From: Actinomycetota bacterium
GTDB taxonomy: Bacteria > Actinomycetota > AC-67
DNA: 35,458 nt
NCBI GenBank assembly: GCA_040905475.1
Contig: JBBDRM010000161.1
Location: 37,438-72,895 of the forward strand
Direction of reading: 5' to 3'
The translations under genes were made by a program, and so were the position numbers. Under the pieces are notes generated by a model. That model was not told the DNA's origin. It saw nothing but the letters and a program-made list of their open reading frames with translations, and did not search any database. This document shows positions 8,785 through 17,688 of the stretch, one piece after another. Each line of letters begins with the position of its first letter. The stretch's first letter is position 1.

Positions 8785-11025
8785 CTACTCTTCCATGATC
8801 ACCCGCACGGAGCCCACCTTGTTCAGGAGCGAGAAGCTCGTCGTCTCGCCTTCGCGCCGGAAGACCAGATGGAGAACGGAGTCTCCCACCCTGAGATTCT
8901 TCAGCTCCACCGTGTTGAGCCACGGCGGGAGCACCGGTGAGTTCACCGTCAGCAGGTTGTTGTGCGCCTGGGCCGACAAGCCGAGCATCGCCTGCAGGAG
9001 CAAGAACGGGGAGCCGGCAGCCCAGGCCTGCGGCGAGCAGGCGACCGGGTAGGACACGGGCCGGTTGGGCGTACGGCGCGTGAATCCGCAGAACAGCTCG
9101 GGCAAGCGCATGTAGTCCGAGTGATTCGCCGTCTCGAAGATCGCGGTCGCGATCCGGTTCGTCTGCTTGTGGAAGCCGTAGCGCTTCAGGCCCGCCGCGA
9201 TCAACGCGTTGTCGTGCGGCCATACCGAGCCGTTGTGGTAGCTCATCGGATTGTATGCGGCCGACGACTTCGACATCGTTCGGATCCCCCAGCCGGAGAA
9301 CATGTCGGGTTTGAGGAGCCGCGCGGCGACGTCGGGTGCCTTGTCCTCGTCGATCATCATGCAGTACAGCCCGTGTGCCGGGTTCGAGGTCACACTGGCG
9401 ACGGGACGCTTGTCGCCGTCGAGCGCGATCGCGTAGTACCGCTCGTCTTCGATCCAGAATGCTTCGTTGAATCGGCGTTTCAATTCGTCCGCTTGCCGCG
9501 TCAGCTCGGCGGCGCGGTCCTGGTCCCCGAGGGCCTCGAAGACGTCGGCCATCCGCGCCTTCGCGAGGAACACGTAGGCCTGCACCTCGGCGAGCGCGAT
9601 CGGCGGCTTCGCGAGCTGTCCGTCGATGTGGACCACGGAGTTGTGCGAGTCCTTCCACCCTTGGTTGTCGAGTCCTCGCGGCGAGCGTCGCTGGTACTCG
9701 ACGAAGCCGTCGCCGTCGAGATCGCCGTACTCGTCGATCCAGCGCAGCGCGCGCTCCGCGTGCGGGAGCATCTCCTGGAGGAACACGCGATCGCCGGTCC
9801 ATTTGAAGTAGGTCCCGAGCAGCATGAGGAACAACGGAGTGGCGTCGACGGAGCCATAGTACGGCGAGTGCGGGACGTAGAACGCGTTGGCTAACTCGCC
9901 GAGCCGGATCTCATGGAGGATCTTCCCTGGCTCTTCGTCGCGCCAGGGGTCGACCTCCGTCCCTTGATAGCGCGCGAGCAGTCGCAGCGAGTCGCGCGCC
10001 GGATCGGGGTTCAGCATCAGGATCTGATGGCTCGTCAGCAGCGCGTCGCGTCCGAACGCCGCGACGTACCAGGGGATCCCGGCCGCAAGGAACTTCCCTT
10101 GCCCGGTGTCGGTCAGGAGCGCACGGAGGTCTCGCTGACCGCGATGGAGCAGCGTGTTGAAGAGCTCGTTGTCCGTGTAGATCGAGGTGCAGGAGCGCTC
10201 CCATTCCTCATAGGAACGGCGCAGCTTGTGCACCGCCTCGTCGAACAGCATGGGCTCCCGCCGGTCCTCGCTGATGATCGGCTCGACGACGAACGTGAAC
10301 AGGCGCGTCTGGTGGCCGGCGAGTTCGACGGTGAACGACGCGCGAACGCGTCCCGAGTCGATGGTGACGTCATCGGGTTCGGCGCCGAGATCGACGCGCG
10401 TCTGGCGGAACACCCCGTCCTCGCCGTGGTACGCGAAGAGGATCACCCGGCCCTCCACCTTCGGATGGAAGAATTGGCCGCGCCGCTTCCGCCGCAGACC
10501 TCGCACCTCGAAGATGTCGGCGAAGTCGGCGCCGAACACCACTTCGACGGAGGCGCGGATCGGGTGCTCGTTGTAGTTCTTGAAGCGGATGCGTTCGAAG
10601 AGGCGATTGTCGATCACCCGGATCCGGCGGATGTTCAACGTCTGCTGCGGGACCGAGATCCGGTGGTCGTCCCAGATGTCGGGGTTGGTGCAGTCCACGT
10701 AGGACATGTAGGCGCGCTCGGCACTCGACGACAGCAGCACCGGCGGGCGCCCGTCGACCGTGAGCTCGTACTGCGAAAGGAAGCGGGTGTCCCGGTAATA
10801 CAGGCCCATCCCCTGATAGCCGCTCGCGAGGTCTCCCTCCTCGTTCGCGTACAGGAACATCTCGCCCTCTTTGGTGGCGAGGAGCCGTCCGGACTCCTCG
10901 GAAAGGACGGCCGGGACGCCTTCGTTCAGAACCCGGCTCGCAGCCTCAGGATCCAGCTCGAACTCTTCGCCGGAGGGGCTGCGGTAGAGATCGCTCGGGT
11001 CAAGATCTGCGGACTTCGCCAACAT
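8785..11025 (-). CDS. Amylo-alpha-1,6-glucosidase / glycogen-debranching-type glycosidase
   Basis: This is a 746-residue cytosolic protein with a beta-rich N-terminal debranching domain (about 40-265, including GLYYRDTRFLSQYEL) and a large (alpha/alpha)6 catalytic domain (about 285-680). The C-terminal part contains GIPWYVAAFGRDALLTS and LDNQGWKDSHNS, whose Asp/Glu residues fit inverting GH-type debranching enzymes; a short C-terminal beta domain follows. Family members hydrolyse alpha-1,6 branches, though some act on small glycosides, so glycogen is only the most likely substrate. It begins 67 bp after thrB and heads the cluster inserted between thrB and rho. The ATG at 11023-11025 follows a GGGAG. 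Debranched glucose could feed the triose-phosphate pool used by the downstream cDPG genes. Confidence 0.82.
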   Translation of the reverse strand: MLAKSADLDPSDLYRSPSGEEFELDPEAASRVLNEGVPAVLSEESGRLLATKEGEMFLYANEEGDLASGYQGMGLYYRDTRFLSQYELTVDGRPPVLLSSSAERAYMSYVDCTNPDIWDDHRISVPQQTLNIRRIRVIDNRLFERIRFKNYNEHPIRASVEVVFGADFADIFEVRGLRRKRRGQFFHPKVEGRVILFAYHGEDGVFRQTRVDLGAEPDDVTIDSGRVRASFTVELAGHQTRLFTFVVEPIISEDRREPMLFDEAVHKLRRSYEEWERSCTSIYTDNELFNTLLHRGQRDLRALLTDTGQGKFLAAGIPWYVAAFGRDALLTSHQILMLNPDPARDSLRLLARYQGTEVDPWRDEEPGKILHEIRLGELANAFYVPHSPYYGSVDATPLFLMLLGTYFKWTGDRVFLQEMLPHAERALRWIDEYGDLDGDGFVEYQRRSPRGLDNQGWKDSHNSVVHIDGQLAKPPIALAEVQAYVFLAKARMADVFEALGDQDRAAELTRQADELKRRFNEAFWIEDERYYAIALDGDKRPVASVTSNPAHGLYCMMIDEDKAPDVAARLLKPDMFSGWGIRTMSKSSAAYNPMSYHNGSVWPHDNALIAAGLKRYGFHKQTNRIATAIFETANHSDYMRLPELFCGFTRRTPNRPVSYPVACSPQAWAAGSPFLLLQAMLGLSAQAHNNLLTVNSPVLPPWLNTVELKNLRVGDSVLHLVFRREGETTSFSLLNKVGSVRVIMEE

Positions 11026-11092
11026 GGCTCCCGATCGTCCCCAGGTGAGATCACGGCGCGTGCCGGACCGTCAACCGAGTGTATTCGAGCCG

Positions 11093-11977
11093 TCAGCCGC
11101 TCTCAACGACCACCGCGCCGGCGGCGTCGATGCCGACCTCTCGCACCTCCCACCCGTCCGGGGCGGTCCGCCGCGCCGCCTCGGTCGCGGCCTGGAGGTC
11201 GGAGGACGCCACGAGCGCGGCGACGCTCGGTCCGGCACCGGCCAGGAACGCAGCGATCCCGGCATCACGGAGCGCACCAACGAGACGCCCGGAGTCCGGC
11301 ATGAGCTCGAACCGGGACGGCTGATGCATCAGGTCATAGGTCGCGTCGAGCAGCCGGGAGGGATCGTCCGTCGCGAGCGAGGCGGCGAGCAGGGCGGCGC
11401 GGCCGGCGGTCGCGGAGGCGTCGGCGAGCGGAACGCTCGAGGGCAAGAGCTTGCGAGCGGCCTGGGTCGCGAGTGCCGAAGGAGCGACGCACACGACCGC
11501 ACCGATCCGCTCAGGCACGCCCAGTGGCATCATCGTGCGGCCGGCCGCGACCACCGCTCCCCCGTACACACAGGGCGCGATGTTGTCGGCGTGGCCCTCC
11601 ATCTCCGCGGCGATGGCGACGAGCACATCGGCGTCCCAGACCTCGGCATCTGGCGCGAGGGCGCTCGCCGCGACGAGCCCGCCCACGATCGCGGCGGCGC
11701 TCGATCCGAAGCCGCGGCCGAACGGGATCGCGTTGGTGAGATGCACGCGCAGCCCGCGCGGCTCGCCCAGGATCTTGGCGATCGCCCGCACGGCGAGGTT
11801 CGAGTCGTCGCGCGGCACCTGGTCTGCGCCCTGTCCGGCTGTGGTTACGGTCAGCGCACCCGAAGGGTCGCGCTCGATCCTGATCTCGTTGTGCCAGGCG
11901 ATCGCGAGACCGAGACAATCGAAACCCGGGCCGAGGTTGGCGATCGTGGCCGGAGCCCGGACGACGACGCGATCCAT
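11093..11977 (-). CDS. thrB: Homoserine kinase
   Basis: This 294-residue GHMP-family kinase phosphorylates L-homoserine in threonine synthesis. The N-terminal VRAPATIANLGPGFDCLGLA (5-24) and the ATP-binding PFGRGFGSSAAAIVGG (about 86-101) are diagnostic. The C-terminal GAGPSVAAL loop (about 243-251) is also present. It starts 4 bp after thrC and is the last of the hom-thrC-thrB trio, so the whole threonine branch is co-transcribed. The length is normal. Its stop is followed by 67 bp and then the inserted glycosidase gene; in the usual actinobacterial layout rho would follow here. Confidence 0.95.
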   Translation of the reverse strand: MDRVVVRAPATIANLGPGFDCLGLAIAWHNEIRIERDPSGALTVTTAGQGADQVPRDDSNLAVRAIAKILGEPRGLRVHLTNAIPFGRGFGSSAAAIVGGLVAASALAPDAEVWDADVLVAIAAEMEGHADNIAPCVYGGAVVAAGRTMMPLGVPERIGAVVCVAPSALATQAARKLLPSSVPLADASATAGRAALLAASLATDDPSRLLDATYDLMHQPSRFELMPDSGRLVGALRDAGIAAFLAGAGPSVAALVASSDLQAATEAARRTAPDGWEVREVGIDAAGAVVVESG

Positions 11978-11981
11978 CGGC

Positions 11982-13031
11982 TCAGAGCCCGAGCTCGGTG
12001 GCGGCGGCCTCCGGATCGGCTTCGATCACGGCCGGCTTGGGCGCGCCGGCGATCGCCCACTCAGGATCCTTCAGGCCGTGGCCGGTGAGGACGCAGACGA
12101 CGGTGGTCCCCGGCGCGAGCAGCCCGGCCTCAAGCATCTGCAGCAGACCGGCGACGGATGCCGCCGACGCCATCTCGACGAAGACGCCCTCGCGAGCGAG
12201 CAGGCGATACCCGGTGAGGATCTCGCGGTCGGTAACCGACCGGATGGCGCCTTCCGAACTGCGGGCGGCTTCGACGGCGCTCTCCCACGAAGCCGGATTG
12301 CCGATGCGGATCGCCGTCGCGATGGTGGACGGACGCTCGATCGGATGGCCCTCGACTATCGGTGCCGCGCCTGCGGCCTGGAAGCCGAACATGCGCGGCA
12401 GGAACGTGATGCGCTCCGCGTCGCGCTCTTCCCGGTATCCCTTCCAGTAAGCGGTGATGTTGCCGGCGTTTCCAACCGGGAGGATGTGGTAGTCGGGCGC
12501 GCGGCCGAGCGATTCACAGATCTCGAACGACGCCGTCTTCTGACCTTCGATCCTATGCGGGTTCACGGAGTTCATCAGGGCAACCGGGTAACGCTCGACG
12601 AGCTCGCGCGCCATCGCGAGCGCCGCGTCGAAGTTCCCGAGCACCTGGATCACCTTGGCGCCGTGCACCAACGCTTGGGCCAGCTTGCCGAGTGCGATCG
12701 CGCCCTCCGGGACCAGCACGCCGCACTCGATCCCGGCTTTCGCCGCGTAGGCGGCCGCGCTCGCGCTCGTGTTCCCGGTCGACGCGCAGATGACCGCCTT
12801 CGCGCCTTCTTCGACGGCTTTGGAGATCGCGACGGTCATGCCGCGGTCCTTGAAGGAGCCGGTCGGGTTGGCGCCCTCGTACTTGAGCCACACCTCGCAC
12901 CCCGTACGGTCGGACAGGACCCCGGAGTGGATGAGCGGTGTGCCGCCCTCCATGAGCGTGATGACCGGGGTGGCGTCCGTGATGGGCAGGCGATCGCCGT
13001 ATTCTGCGATCACGCCTCGCCACGAGCGCAT
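11982..13031 (-). CDS. thrC: Threonine synthase
   Basis: This 349-residue PLP enzyme converts O-phosphohomoserine to threonine. PLP would bind K61 in GSFKDRGMT (58-66), and the phosphate-binding [18 protein letters not shown] loop follows at about 85-102. The short form without the N-terminal extension found in enterobacterial ThrC is typical for actinobacteria. It begins 15 bp after hom and ends 4 bp before thr[13 protein letters not shown] and [13 protein letters not shown] are further family segments. Nothing is missing or disrupted. Confidence 0.96.
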   Translation of the reverse strand: MRSWRGVIAEYGDRLPITDATPVITLMEGGTPLIHSGVLSDRTGCEVWLKYEGANPTGSFKDRGMTVAISKAVEEGAKAVICASTGNTSASAAAYAAKAGIECGVLVPEGAIALGKLAQALVHGAKVIQVLGNFDAALAMARELVERYPVALMNSVNPHRIEGQKTASFEICESLGRAPDYHILPVGNAGNITAYWKGYREERDAERITFLPRMFGFQAAGAAPIVEGHPIERPSTIATAIRIGNPASWESAVEAARSSEGAIRSVTDREILTGYRLLAREGVFVEMASAASVAGLLQMLEAGLLAPGTTVVCVLTGHGLKDPEWAIAGAPKPAVIEADPEAAATELGL

Positions 13032-13046
13032 CGGCGCGGGGCGAGG

Positions 13047-14336
13047 CTACGCCTCGCCGCCCTCCACGCGCATGACGCTGGCGACCTTGGTGACCACGTC
13101 GAGCTCGCGGAGCGAATGCAGCGTCGCTTGCAGGTCGCGCTCCTGAGCGCGGTGGGAGATCATCACGAGCTGCGCCTGGTCGCCGAATCCCTCCTGCCAC
13201 ACGCTCGCGATCGAGACGCCGTTGTCGCCGAACGCGGAAGCGACCGCGGCCAAGACTCCCGGCTCGTCGGCCACGTTGAGGAGGATGTAGTACTGGGCGA
13301 ACATCTGGTCGATGGGGCGGATGGCGGCCTTCCGGTAACAGGTGCAACCGGGACCGCGGCCACCGGAGGTCAGGTTGCGGGCGACGGTGGTGATGTCGCC
13401 GACGACGCTGATCGAGGTCGGCGGCCCGCCGGCACCGCGGCCGTAGAACATCAGCTCGCCGACGTTCTCGCCCTCGACGAAGACGGCGTTGAAGTTCTCG
13501 CGCACGCTCGCGAGGGGATGGGAAACCGGGATCATGGCCGGATGAACGCGGACGGCGACTTCACCGCCTTGCTCTTCGGCGATCGCGAGCAGTTTCACCT
13601 CATAGCCGAGCCGTTTCGCGAACGCGATGTCTGCCGCGGTGATGTCCGCGATGCCCTCGCGGTACACATCGCCGGCGACGACTCGCGTGTTGAACGCGAT
13701 CGAGGCGAGGATGGCGGCCTTCGCAGCGGGATCGAACCCTTCGACGTCTGCCGTCGGGTCGAGCTCGGTGTAGCCGAGCCGTTCCGCCTCGCCGAGCGCC
13801 TCTGAGAACGAGCAACCCTCCTCGCTCATGCGTGTGAGTATGAAGTTCGTCGTTCCGTTCACGATCCCCATCACCTTGCGGATCCGTTCACCTGCGAGCG
13901 ACTCCTTCATCGGACGGATCAACGGGATCCCGCCCGCCACGGCCGCCTCGAAGTAGAGATCGACACCCTTGCCGTCCGCCGCGTCGAAGAGCTCGGCTCC
14001 GAGCGAGGCGAGGAGCTCCTTGTTGGCCGTGACGATCGGCTTGCCGTTGCCGATCGCCTCGAGCAGCAGCGTCCGCGTGGGCTCGATCCCGCCCATCACC
14101 TCGACGACCATGTCGATCGATGGGTCACCGGTGACCTCATGGGGGTCGGTCGTGAGGAGCCCCATCATCCCCTCGGGGATGTCGCGCACCTTCCCGAGAT
14201 TGCGGACCGCGACCCTGGCAACCTCGAGCTTCGCGCCGATCCGCTCTTCGATGTCGGCGGCATGAGCGTCCAGCACACGTAGGACCGCGGAACCGACGAT
14301 CCCGCAGCCCAGCTGGCCGATCCGGAGGGTTCTCAC
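13047..14336 (-). CDS. hom: Homoserine dehydrogenase with ACT domain
   Basis: This NAD(P)-dependent enzyme reduces aspartate semialdehyde to homoserine. I chose the GTG at 14334-14336 (429 residues), because the Rossmann motif IGQLGCGIVGSAV then begins at residue 6. The frame stays open upstream to 14531, but that extension is Pro/Arg-rich and unlike the family. Features include NGTTNFILTRM (about 163-173), the catalytic-domain LDPTADVEGFDPAAK, and a C-terminal ACT domain (about 350-425, NVADEPGVLAAVASAFG) expected to give threonine feedback inhibition. It is first in the hom-thrC-thrB operon. A strong hairpin lies just upstream (14361-14388) and may influence expression. Confidence 0.94.
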   Translation of the reverse strand: MRTLRIGQLGCGIVGSAVLRVLDAHAADIEERIGAKLEVARVAVRNLGKVRDIPEGMMGLLTTDPHEVTGDPSIDMVVEVMGGIEPTRTLLLEAIGNGKPIVTANKELLASLGAELFDAADGKGVDLYFEAAVAGGIPLIRPMKESLAGERIRKVMGIVNGTTNFILTRMSEEGCSFSEALGEAERLGYTELDPTADVEGFDPAAKAAILASIAFNTRVVAGDVYREGIADITAADIAFAKRLGYEVKLLAIAEEQGGEVAVRVHPAMIPVSHPLASVRENFNAVFVEGENVGELMFYGRGAGGPPTSISVVGDITTVARNLTSGGRGPGCTCYRKAAIRPIDQMFAQYYILLNVADEPGVLAAVASAFGDNGVSIASVWQEGFGDQAQLVMISHRAQERDLQATLHSLRELDVVTKVASVMRVEGGEA

Positions 14337-14360
14337 TGCCGAGGTCTGTGTAAACGGCCT

Positions 14361-14388
14361 TGCTGCCGGGCACAGCGCCCGGCCAGCA
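14361..14388 (-). promoter_or_regulatory. Strong hairpin in the hom leader
   Basis: On the minus strand TGCTGGCCGGGC pairs with GCCCGGCAGCA around a 5-nt loop, giving 11 base pairs with one bulged G. It lies between the stop of the small acidic gene (14449) and the hom GTG (14336), 24 nt before the start. No U-run follows, so it is not a standard intrinsic terminator, and no Thr/Ile-rich leader peptide was seen. It may separate the stress gene from the biosynthetic operon or stabilise the hom mRNA. Confidence 0.45.
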
Positions 14389-14448
14389 GGGATGATATCG
14401 GGAGCCGATGGTGAAGGCGGCCGATATGGGTTTCGGGCGGGCCGGGCC

Positions 14449-14691
14449 TCAGTCCTCGGCCGGCGGGGTGGCCTCGTCTGAGGTGCGACGCTCCACCCGA
14501 TCCTCCTCGAGGTCCTTGGAGGCAGGATCACCGGTCGTCCGGGTGTCGGACTCCTTGAGGAGCTCTTCGGCGGACTCCTCCGGATCCTGGGTCTCGGGAC
14601 TCTCCCGGCGGATGGTCTTCGCTCGCGACTTCACGCGATCGGGGTCGGGGTCGGCGGAGTCGGGTGCGCGCTCGTCCAGAAATCCGTCCAT
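14449..14691 (-). CDS. Small acidic, probably disordered protein of unknown function
   Basis: This 80-residue protein is dominated by Asp, Glu, Arg, Ser, Thr and Pro (for example EESAEELLKESDTRT at about 38-52), with no hydrophobic core, cysteines or membrane segment. I do not recognise a family. It is judged real because its ATG follows a good AGGTGGGAG ribosome-binding site and because a sigmaB-like promoter (14745-14770) lies 53 bp upstream of the start. It is divergent from the RsbU-type phosphatase gene at 14858. The composition and promoter suggest a stress-induced hydrophilic protein, which is an inference. Confidence 0.62.
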   Translation of the reverse strand: MDGFLDERAPDSADPDPDRVKSRAKTIRRESPETQDPEESAEELLKESDTRTTGDPASKDLEEDRVERRTSDEATPPAED

Positions 14692-14744
14692 CTCCCACCT
14701 CCGTCCGGATCTGCTGCGCCCGAAACCGGCGCCTCGAAAGGGAG

Positions 14745-14770
14745 GTACCCGGGCCCGGGTCCCTGGAAAC
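14745..14770 (-). promoter_or_regulatory. SigmaB/sigmaF-like promoter upstream of the small acidic gene
   Basis: Read on the minus strand: GTTTCC (14765-14770), 14 nt, GGGTAC (14745-14750). This resembles the general-stress consensus GTTTAA-N12-15-GGGTAT. The -10 box is 53 bp before the ATG. The same layout recurs upstream of the RsbW-like gene (17689-17714). The intervening CCCGGGCCCGGG palindrome could make the -10 match partly fortuitous. Confidence 0.5.
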
Positions 14771-14857
14771 GCAGCCCTCTGAGCAGACGGATCCGGCGAA
14801 AGGGGGGGTGGACAAGGAGACGGCCCGTAACGCTATAAAGGGGGGCCCCAGCGACGA

Positions 14858-17131
14858 ATGAGAACATCGATGAGCGAACAAGCAAACGAAGCAAGCATGG
14901 GAACCAACGCGGCCTCCGGGGGACCGCCCGGGGCAGGCCTGGAAGGCATCGCCCGGCTCCGATTCCTCGCCGACGCGACCGAGCTGCTGGCGACCTCGCC
15001 CAACGAGTGGGTCGCGCTCGAACGGCTCGCCACGATGGCGGTTCCGGAGCTGGCCGACTGGTGCGCCATCGACGTCGTCGACCACGCTGGGAAACTCCGC
15101 CGCGCCGCCGTCGTGCACGCCGACGCTGAGAAGATCGAATGGGTCCGCGAGCTCGAAAAGCGGTATCCGCCGGACCCCAACTCGCCCTTCGGCGTGCCCA
15201 AGGTGATCCGCACCGGCGAACCCGAGTTCTATCCGGAGATCCCCGAGCCGCTCATCCGCGAGGGCACGCAAGACGAGGAGCAACTGAGCCTTATCCTCGG
15301 GCTCGGTCTCTGCTCGGCCATGATCGTGCCGTTCCTCGCCCGGGGCCGCTCCTTGGGCGCGATAACTTTGGTAACGGCCGAATCGGGCCGCGTGTACACG
15401 GCGCAAGATCTCGAGCTCGCAGAGGCCATCGCGCGACGCGCCGGGCTGGCGGTCGACCGTTCCCGGCTGCGCGACGAGGTCGAAGAGAGCGAGCATCGGT
15501 TCGAGGCGCTGGTCGACTCCTTGGACGCGATCGTGTGGGAAGCGCACTCGGCGACGCTTCAGCCCTTCTACGTCAGCCGCCGCGCCGAGGACATCCTGGG
15601 TTATCCGGCCGAACGCTGGGTGAAGGAACCCGGTTTCTGGGAGACGATCATCCATCCCGACGACCGCGACGTCGTCGTCCGAGCACGCCGCGCTGCGGTG
15701 GAAGAGCGTCGTCGCTACGACATCGAATATCGCGCATCGGCCGACGACGGAAGGATCCTCTGGCTCCGCGAGCTGGGCGACACGGTCGACGAGGACGACG
15801 GTCCGCAGGTGCGCGGGATCATCGTCGACGTCACAGTGCGGGTCGACGCCTTGACCGCACTGAACGAGTCACGGGAGCGGCTGGCTTTCCTCGCAGAGGC
15901 GAGCGCGTTGCTCTCGTCGTCGCTGAACTACCGGGCGGTGCTCGAGCGCCTTGCCTCGCTGACGGTTCCGCGCGCGGCCGACTGGTGCGCGGTCGACGTC
16001 GCCGAAGAGGACGGGACGCTGCGCCGTGTCGCCGTGGTGCACTTCGACCCGTCGAAGACCGACGCGGCCCGGCGCCTCAAGGAGATGCCCTCGGACGAGG
16101 AGCACGTTCGAGTCCTCCGGACCGTCATGGAAACCGGCATGGCTCTCCTCGACGTCGACGGCAGTGAGGTGTGCAGTACGAGCGATCCCGACCGGCGGCT
16201 GCTTCTGGATGAGCTGGGGGTTGGATCCGCGATCGTCGTTCCGCTCTTGGCAAGGGGGAGGACGCTCGGCGCCGTGAAGCTGGTGCTGGTGCCGGGTGGC
16301 CGAACCTACGGCCAAGCGGACGTGACGCTTGCGCAGGATCTGGCTCGCCGGGCGGCTCTCGCCGTCGACAATGCACGTCTGTTCCAGGACCGAAGCCACG
16401 TCGCCCGGACGCTGCAGCGGAGCCTGCTGCCGCCGCATCTGCCCCAGATCCCCGGCGTCGAGCTCGCCGCGCGCTACCACGCCGCCGGCGAGGGCAGTGA
16501 GGTCGGCGGCGACTTCTACGACGTCTTCCGCACCGGCAAAGACGACTGGGCGATCCTGATCGGCGATGTCTGCGGGAAGGGAGCCGACGCCGCCGCGCTG
16601 ACGGCTCTCGCCCGGTACACGGTGCGTGCCGCCGCGATGCAGGCGCGCAAGCCCAGCCGCGTTCTCACCCAATTGAACGAGGCGCTCGTTACGGCGGCTG
16701 TTCCCGAGCACGGCCTCGACCTCCGGTTCTGCACCGTCGCCTATACCCGGCTGCGGCCGATGGATATCGGGGTGCGCGTCACCTCGACCGCCGGCGGCCA
16801 CCCGCCGCCCTATATCCTTCGCCGCGATGGACGCGTCGAGACGGCGTGCCGAACCGGAACGCTGATCGGCGTCCTGCCGGAGATCGATCTCACCGATCAC
16901 TCGACCGAGCTGCAACCCGGCGACGCTCTCATCCTTTACACCGATGGGGTAACGGAGGCACGGGGGCCATCCGGGGACTTCGGCGAAGCGGCCTTCCAAG
17001 AACTCGTTTCGACGTGCGCCGGTCTGGATGCTTCCTCGATCGCCGAGCGGATCGAAAGCACCGTGCTCGAGTTCCAAGGCGGCGAGCCCCGCGACGACAT
17101 CGCGTTGATCGTGGTCCGGGTCCCGTACTAG
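14858..17131 (+). CDS. GAF-PAS-GAF-PP2C serine phosphatase (RsbU/SpoIIE type)
   Basis: This is a 757-residue soluble sensor phosphatase. Domains in order are GAF (about 35-200), PAS with PAC (about 205-330), a second GAF (about 338-505) and a SpoIIE-type PP2C domain (about 515-757). PP2C metal motifs are GSEVGGDFYDVF, IGDVCGKGADAAALTALAR, LYTDGVTEAR and PRDDIALIVVR. Such enzymes dephosphorylate an anti-sigma-factor antagonist (RsbV type) in partner-switching pathways. The two GAF domains are clearly paralogous: both contain ADWCA(I/V)DV and similar ends, so one arose by internal duplication. The stop shares the palindrome CTAG with the convergent RsbW-like gene. ATG 14858 follows a G-rich stretch; ATG 14870 is an alternative. 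A weak TGGACA/TATAAA pair with 19-nt spacing (14809-14839) could be its promoter. Confidence 0.9.
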   Translation: MRTSMSEQANEASMGTNAASGGPPGAGLEGIARLRFLADATELLATSPNEWVALERLATMAVPELADWCAIDVVDHAGKLRRAAVVHADAEKIEWVRELEKRYPPDPNSPFGVPKVIRTGEPEFYPEIPEPLIREGTQDEEQLSLILGLGLCSAMIVPFLARGRSLGAITLVTAESGRVYTAQDLELAEAIARRAGLAVDRSRLRDEVEESEHRFEALVDSLDAIVWEAHSATLQPFYVSRRAEDILGYPAERWVKEPGFWETIIHPDDRDVVVRARRAAVEERRRYDIEYRASADDGRILWLRELGDTVDEDDGPQVRGIIVDVTVRVDALTALNESRERLAFLAEASALLSSSLNYRAVLERLASLTVPRAADWCAVDVAEEDGTLRRVAVVHFDPSKTDAARRLKEMPSDEEHVRVLRTVMETGMALLDVDGSEVCSTSDPDRRLLLDELGVGSAIVVPLLARGRTLGAVKLVLVPGGRTYGQADVTLAQDLARRAALAVDNARLFQDRSHVARTLQRSLLPPHLPQIPGVELAARYHAAGEGSEVGGDFYDVFRTGKDDWAILIGDVCGKGADAAALTALARYTVRAAAMQARKPSRVLTQLNEALVTAAVPEHGLDLRFCTVAYTRLRPMDIGVRVTSTAGGHPPPYILRRDGRVETACRTGTLIGVLPEIDLTDHSTELQPGDALILYTDGVTEARGPSGDFGEAAFQELVSTCAGLDASSIAERIESTVLEFQGGEPRDDIALIVVRVPY

Positions 17132-17622
17132 CCGAGCCCGAAGACCTCGCCGGACGAAACGGCTTCTTGGGACTCCGTCTCGAGCAAGAAGGTTACGGTC
17201 ATCCCGCGATCCGCGTTCTCGGTGATCTCAACGCCGGGGAAGAGCGTCCGGATCAGGATCAGGCCGAGGCTCCCCTCGAAAAAACCGTGCGCGGGCGTCA
17301 CCTCGGACCGCGCGTCCGCGAGCATGTTCTCCGTCGGGAACCCCGGCCCCACGTCGATAACGCTGAACCGGACCCCTTCGCCCGCAGACGCCGCGGCGAT
17401 GCGGATCGGATCGGCGATGGCGGCCTTTCGGTGAGCGTTTATCGAGTTCGTGGTCGCCTCGGAGATGGCGACCTTGAGGTCCTCGACGCGATCCTCATCT
17501 ACCCCGAAGTGTCGAGCGACCGCCGAGGCGAACAGCCTGGCCGTGCGTACCTGATCCGCGTCGGGGGGGACCTCCAAAGCGAAGGATCGGGAATCGCCCG
17601 GATCCTCTCCTCCCTTGCCCAT
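17128..17622 (-). CDS. RsbW-like anti-sigma factor / HATPase_c serine kinase
   Basis: This 164-residue protein has a single GHKL ATPase domain. The N-box is AISEATTNSINAH (about 53-65), the G1 motif DVGPGF (about 92-97) and a G2-like region GFFEGSLGLILIRTL (about 112-126). Family members bind a sigma factor and phosphorylate an STAS antagonist. It lies tail to tail with the RsbU-type phosphatase, and their stop codons overlap in CTAG. Neither an RsbV-type antagonist nor a sigmaB-type factor is in the window, so the partners must be elsewhere. A sigmaB-like promoter at 17689-17714 suggests autoregulation. The ATG follows GAGGATC. Confidence 0.85.
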   Translation of the reverse strand: MGKGGEDPGDSRSFALEVPPDADQVRTARLFASAVARHFGVDEDRVEDLKVAISEATTNSINAHRKAAIADPIRIAAASAGEGVRFSVIDVGPGFPTENMLADARSEVTPAHGFFEGSLGLILIRTLFPGVEITENADRGMTVTFLLETESQEAVSSGEVFGLG

Positions 17623-17688
17623 GCCCGATCCTCATGAATGGACCCTGCCTCACGGCAAGGGTAACGGACTCGTGCCCGACTCTTGAGC

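Noticed and set aside
11451-13805. A 784-codon plus-strand frame over thrB, thrC and hom
   Set aside because: Same GC-skew artefact; the minus strand encodes three well-conserved enzymes.
14337-14531. Upstream extension of homoserine dehydrogenase
   Set aside because: Pro/Arg-rich sequence preceding the canonical Rossmann start; it would also overlap the small acidic gene.
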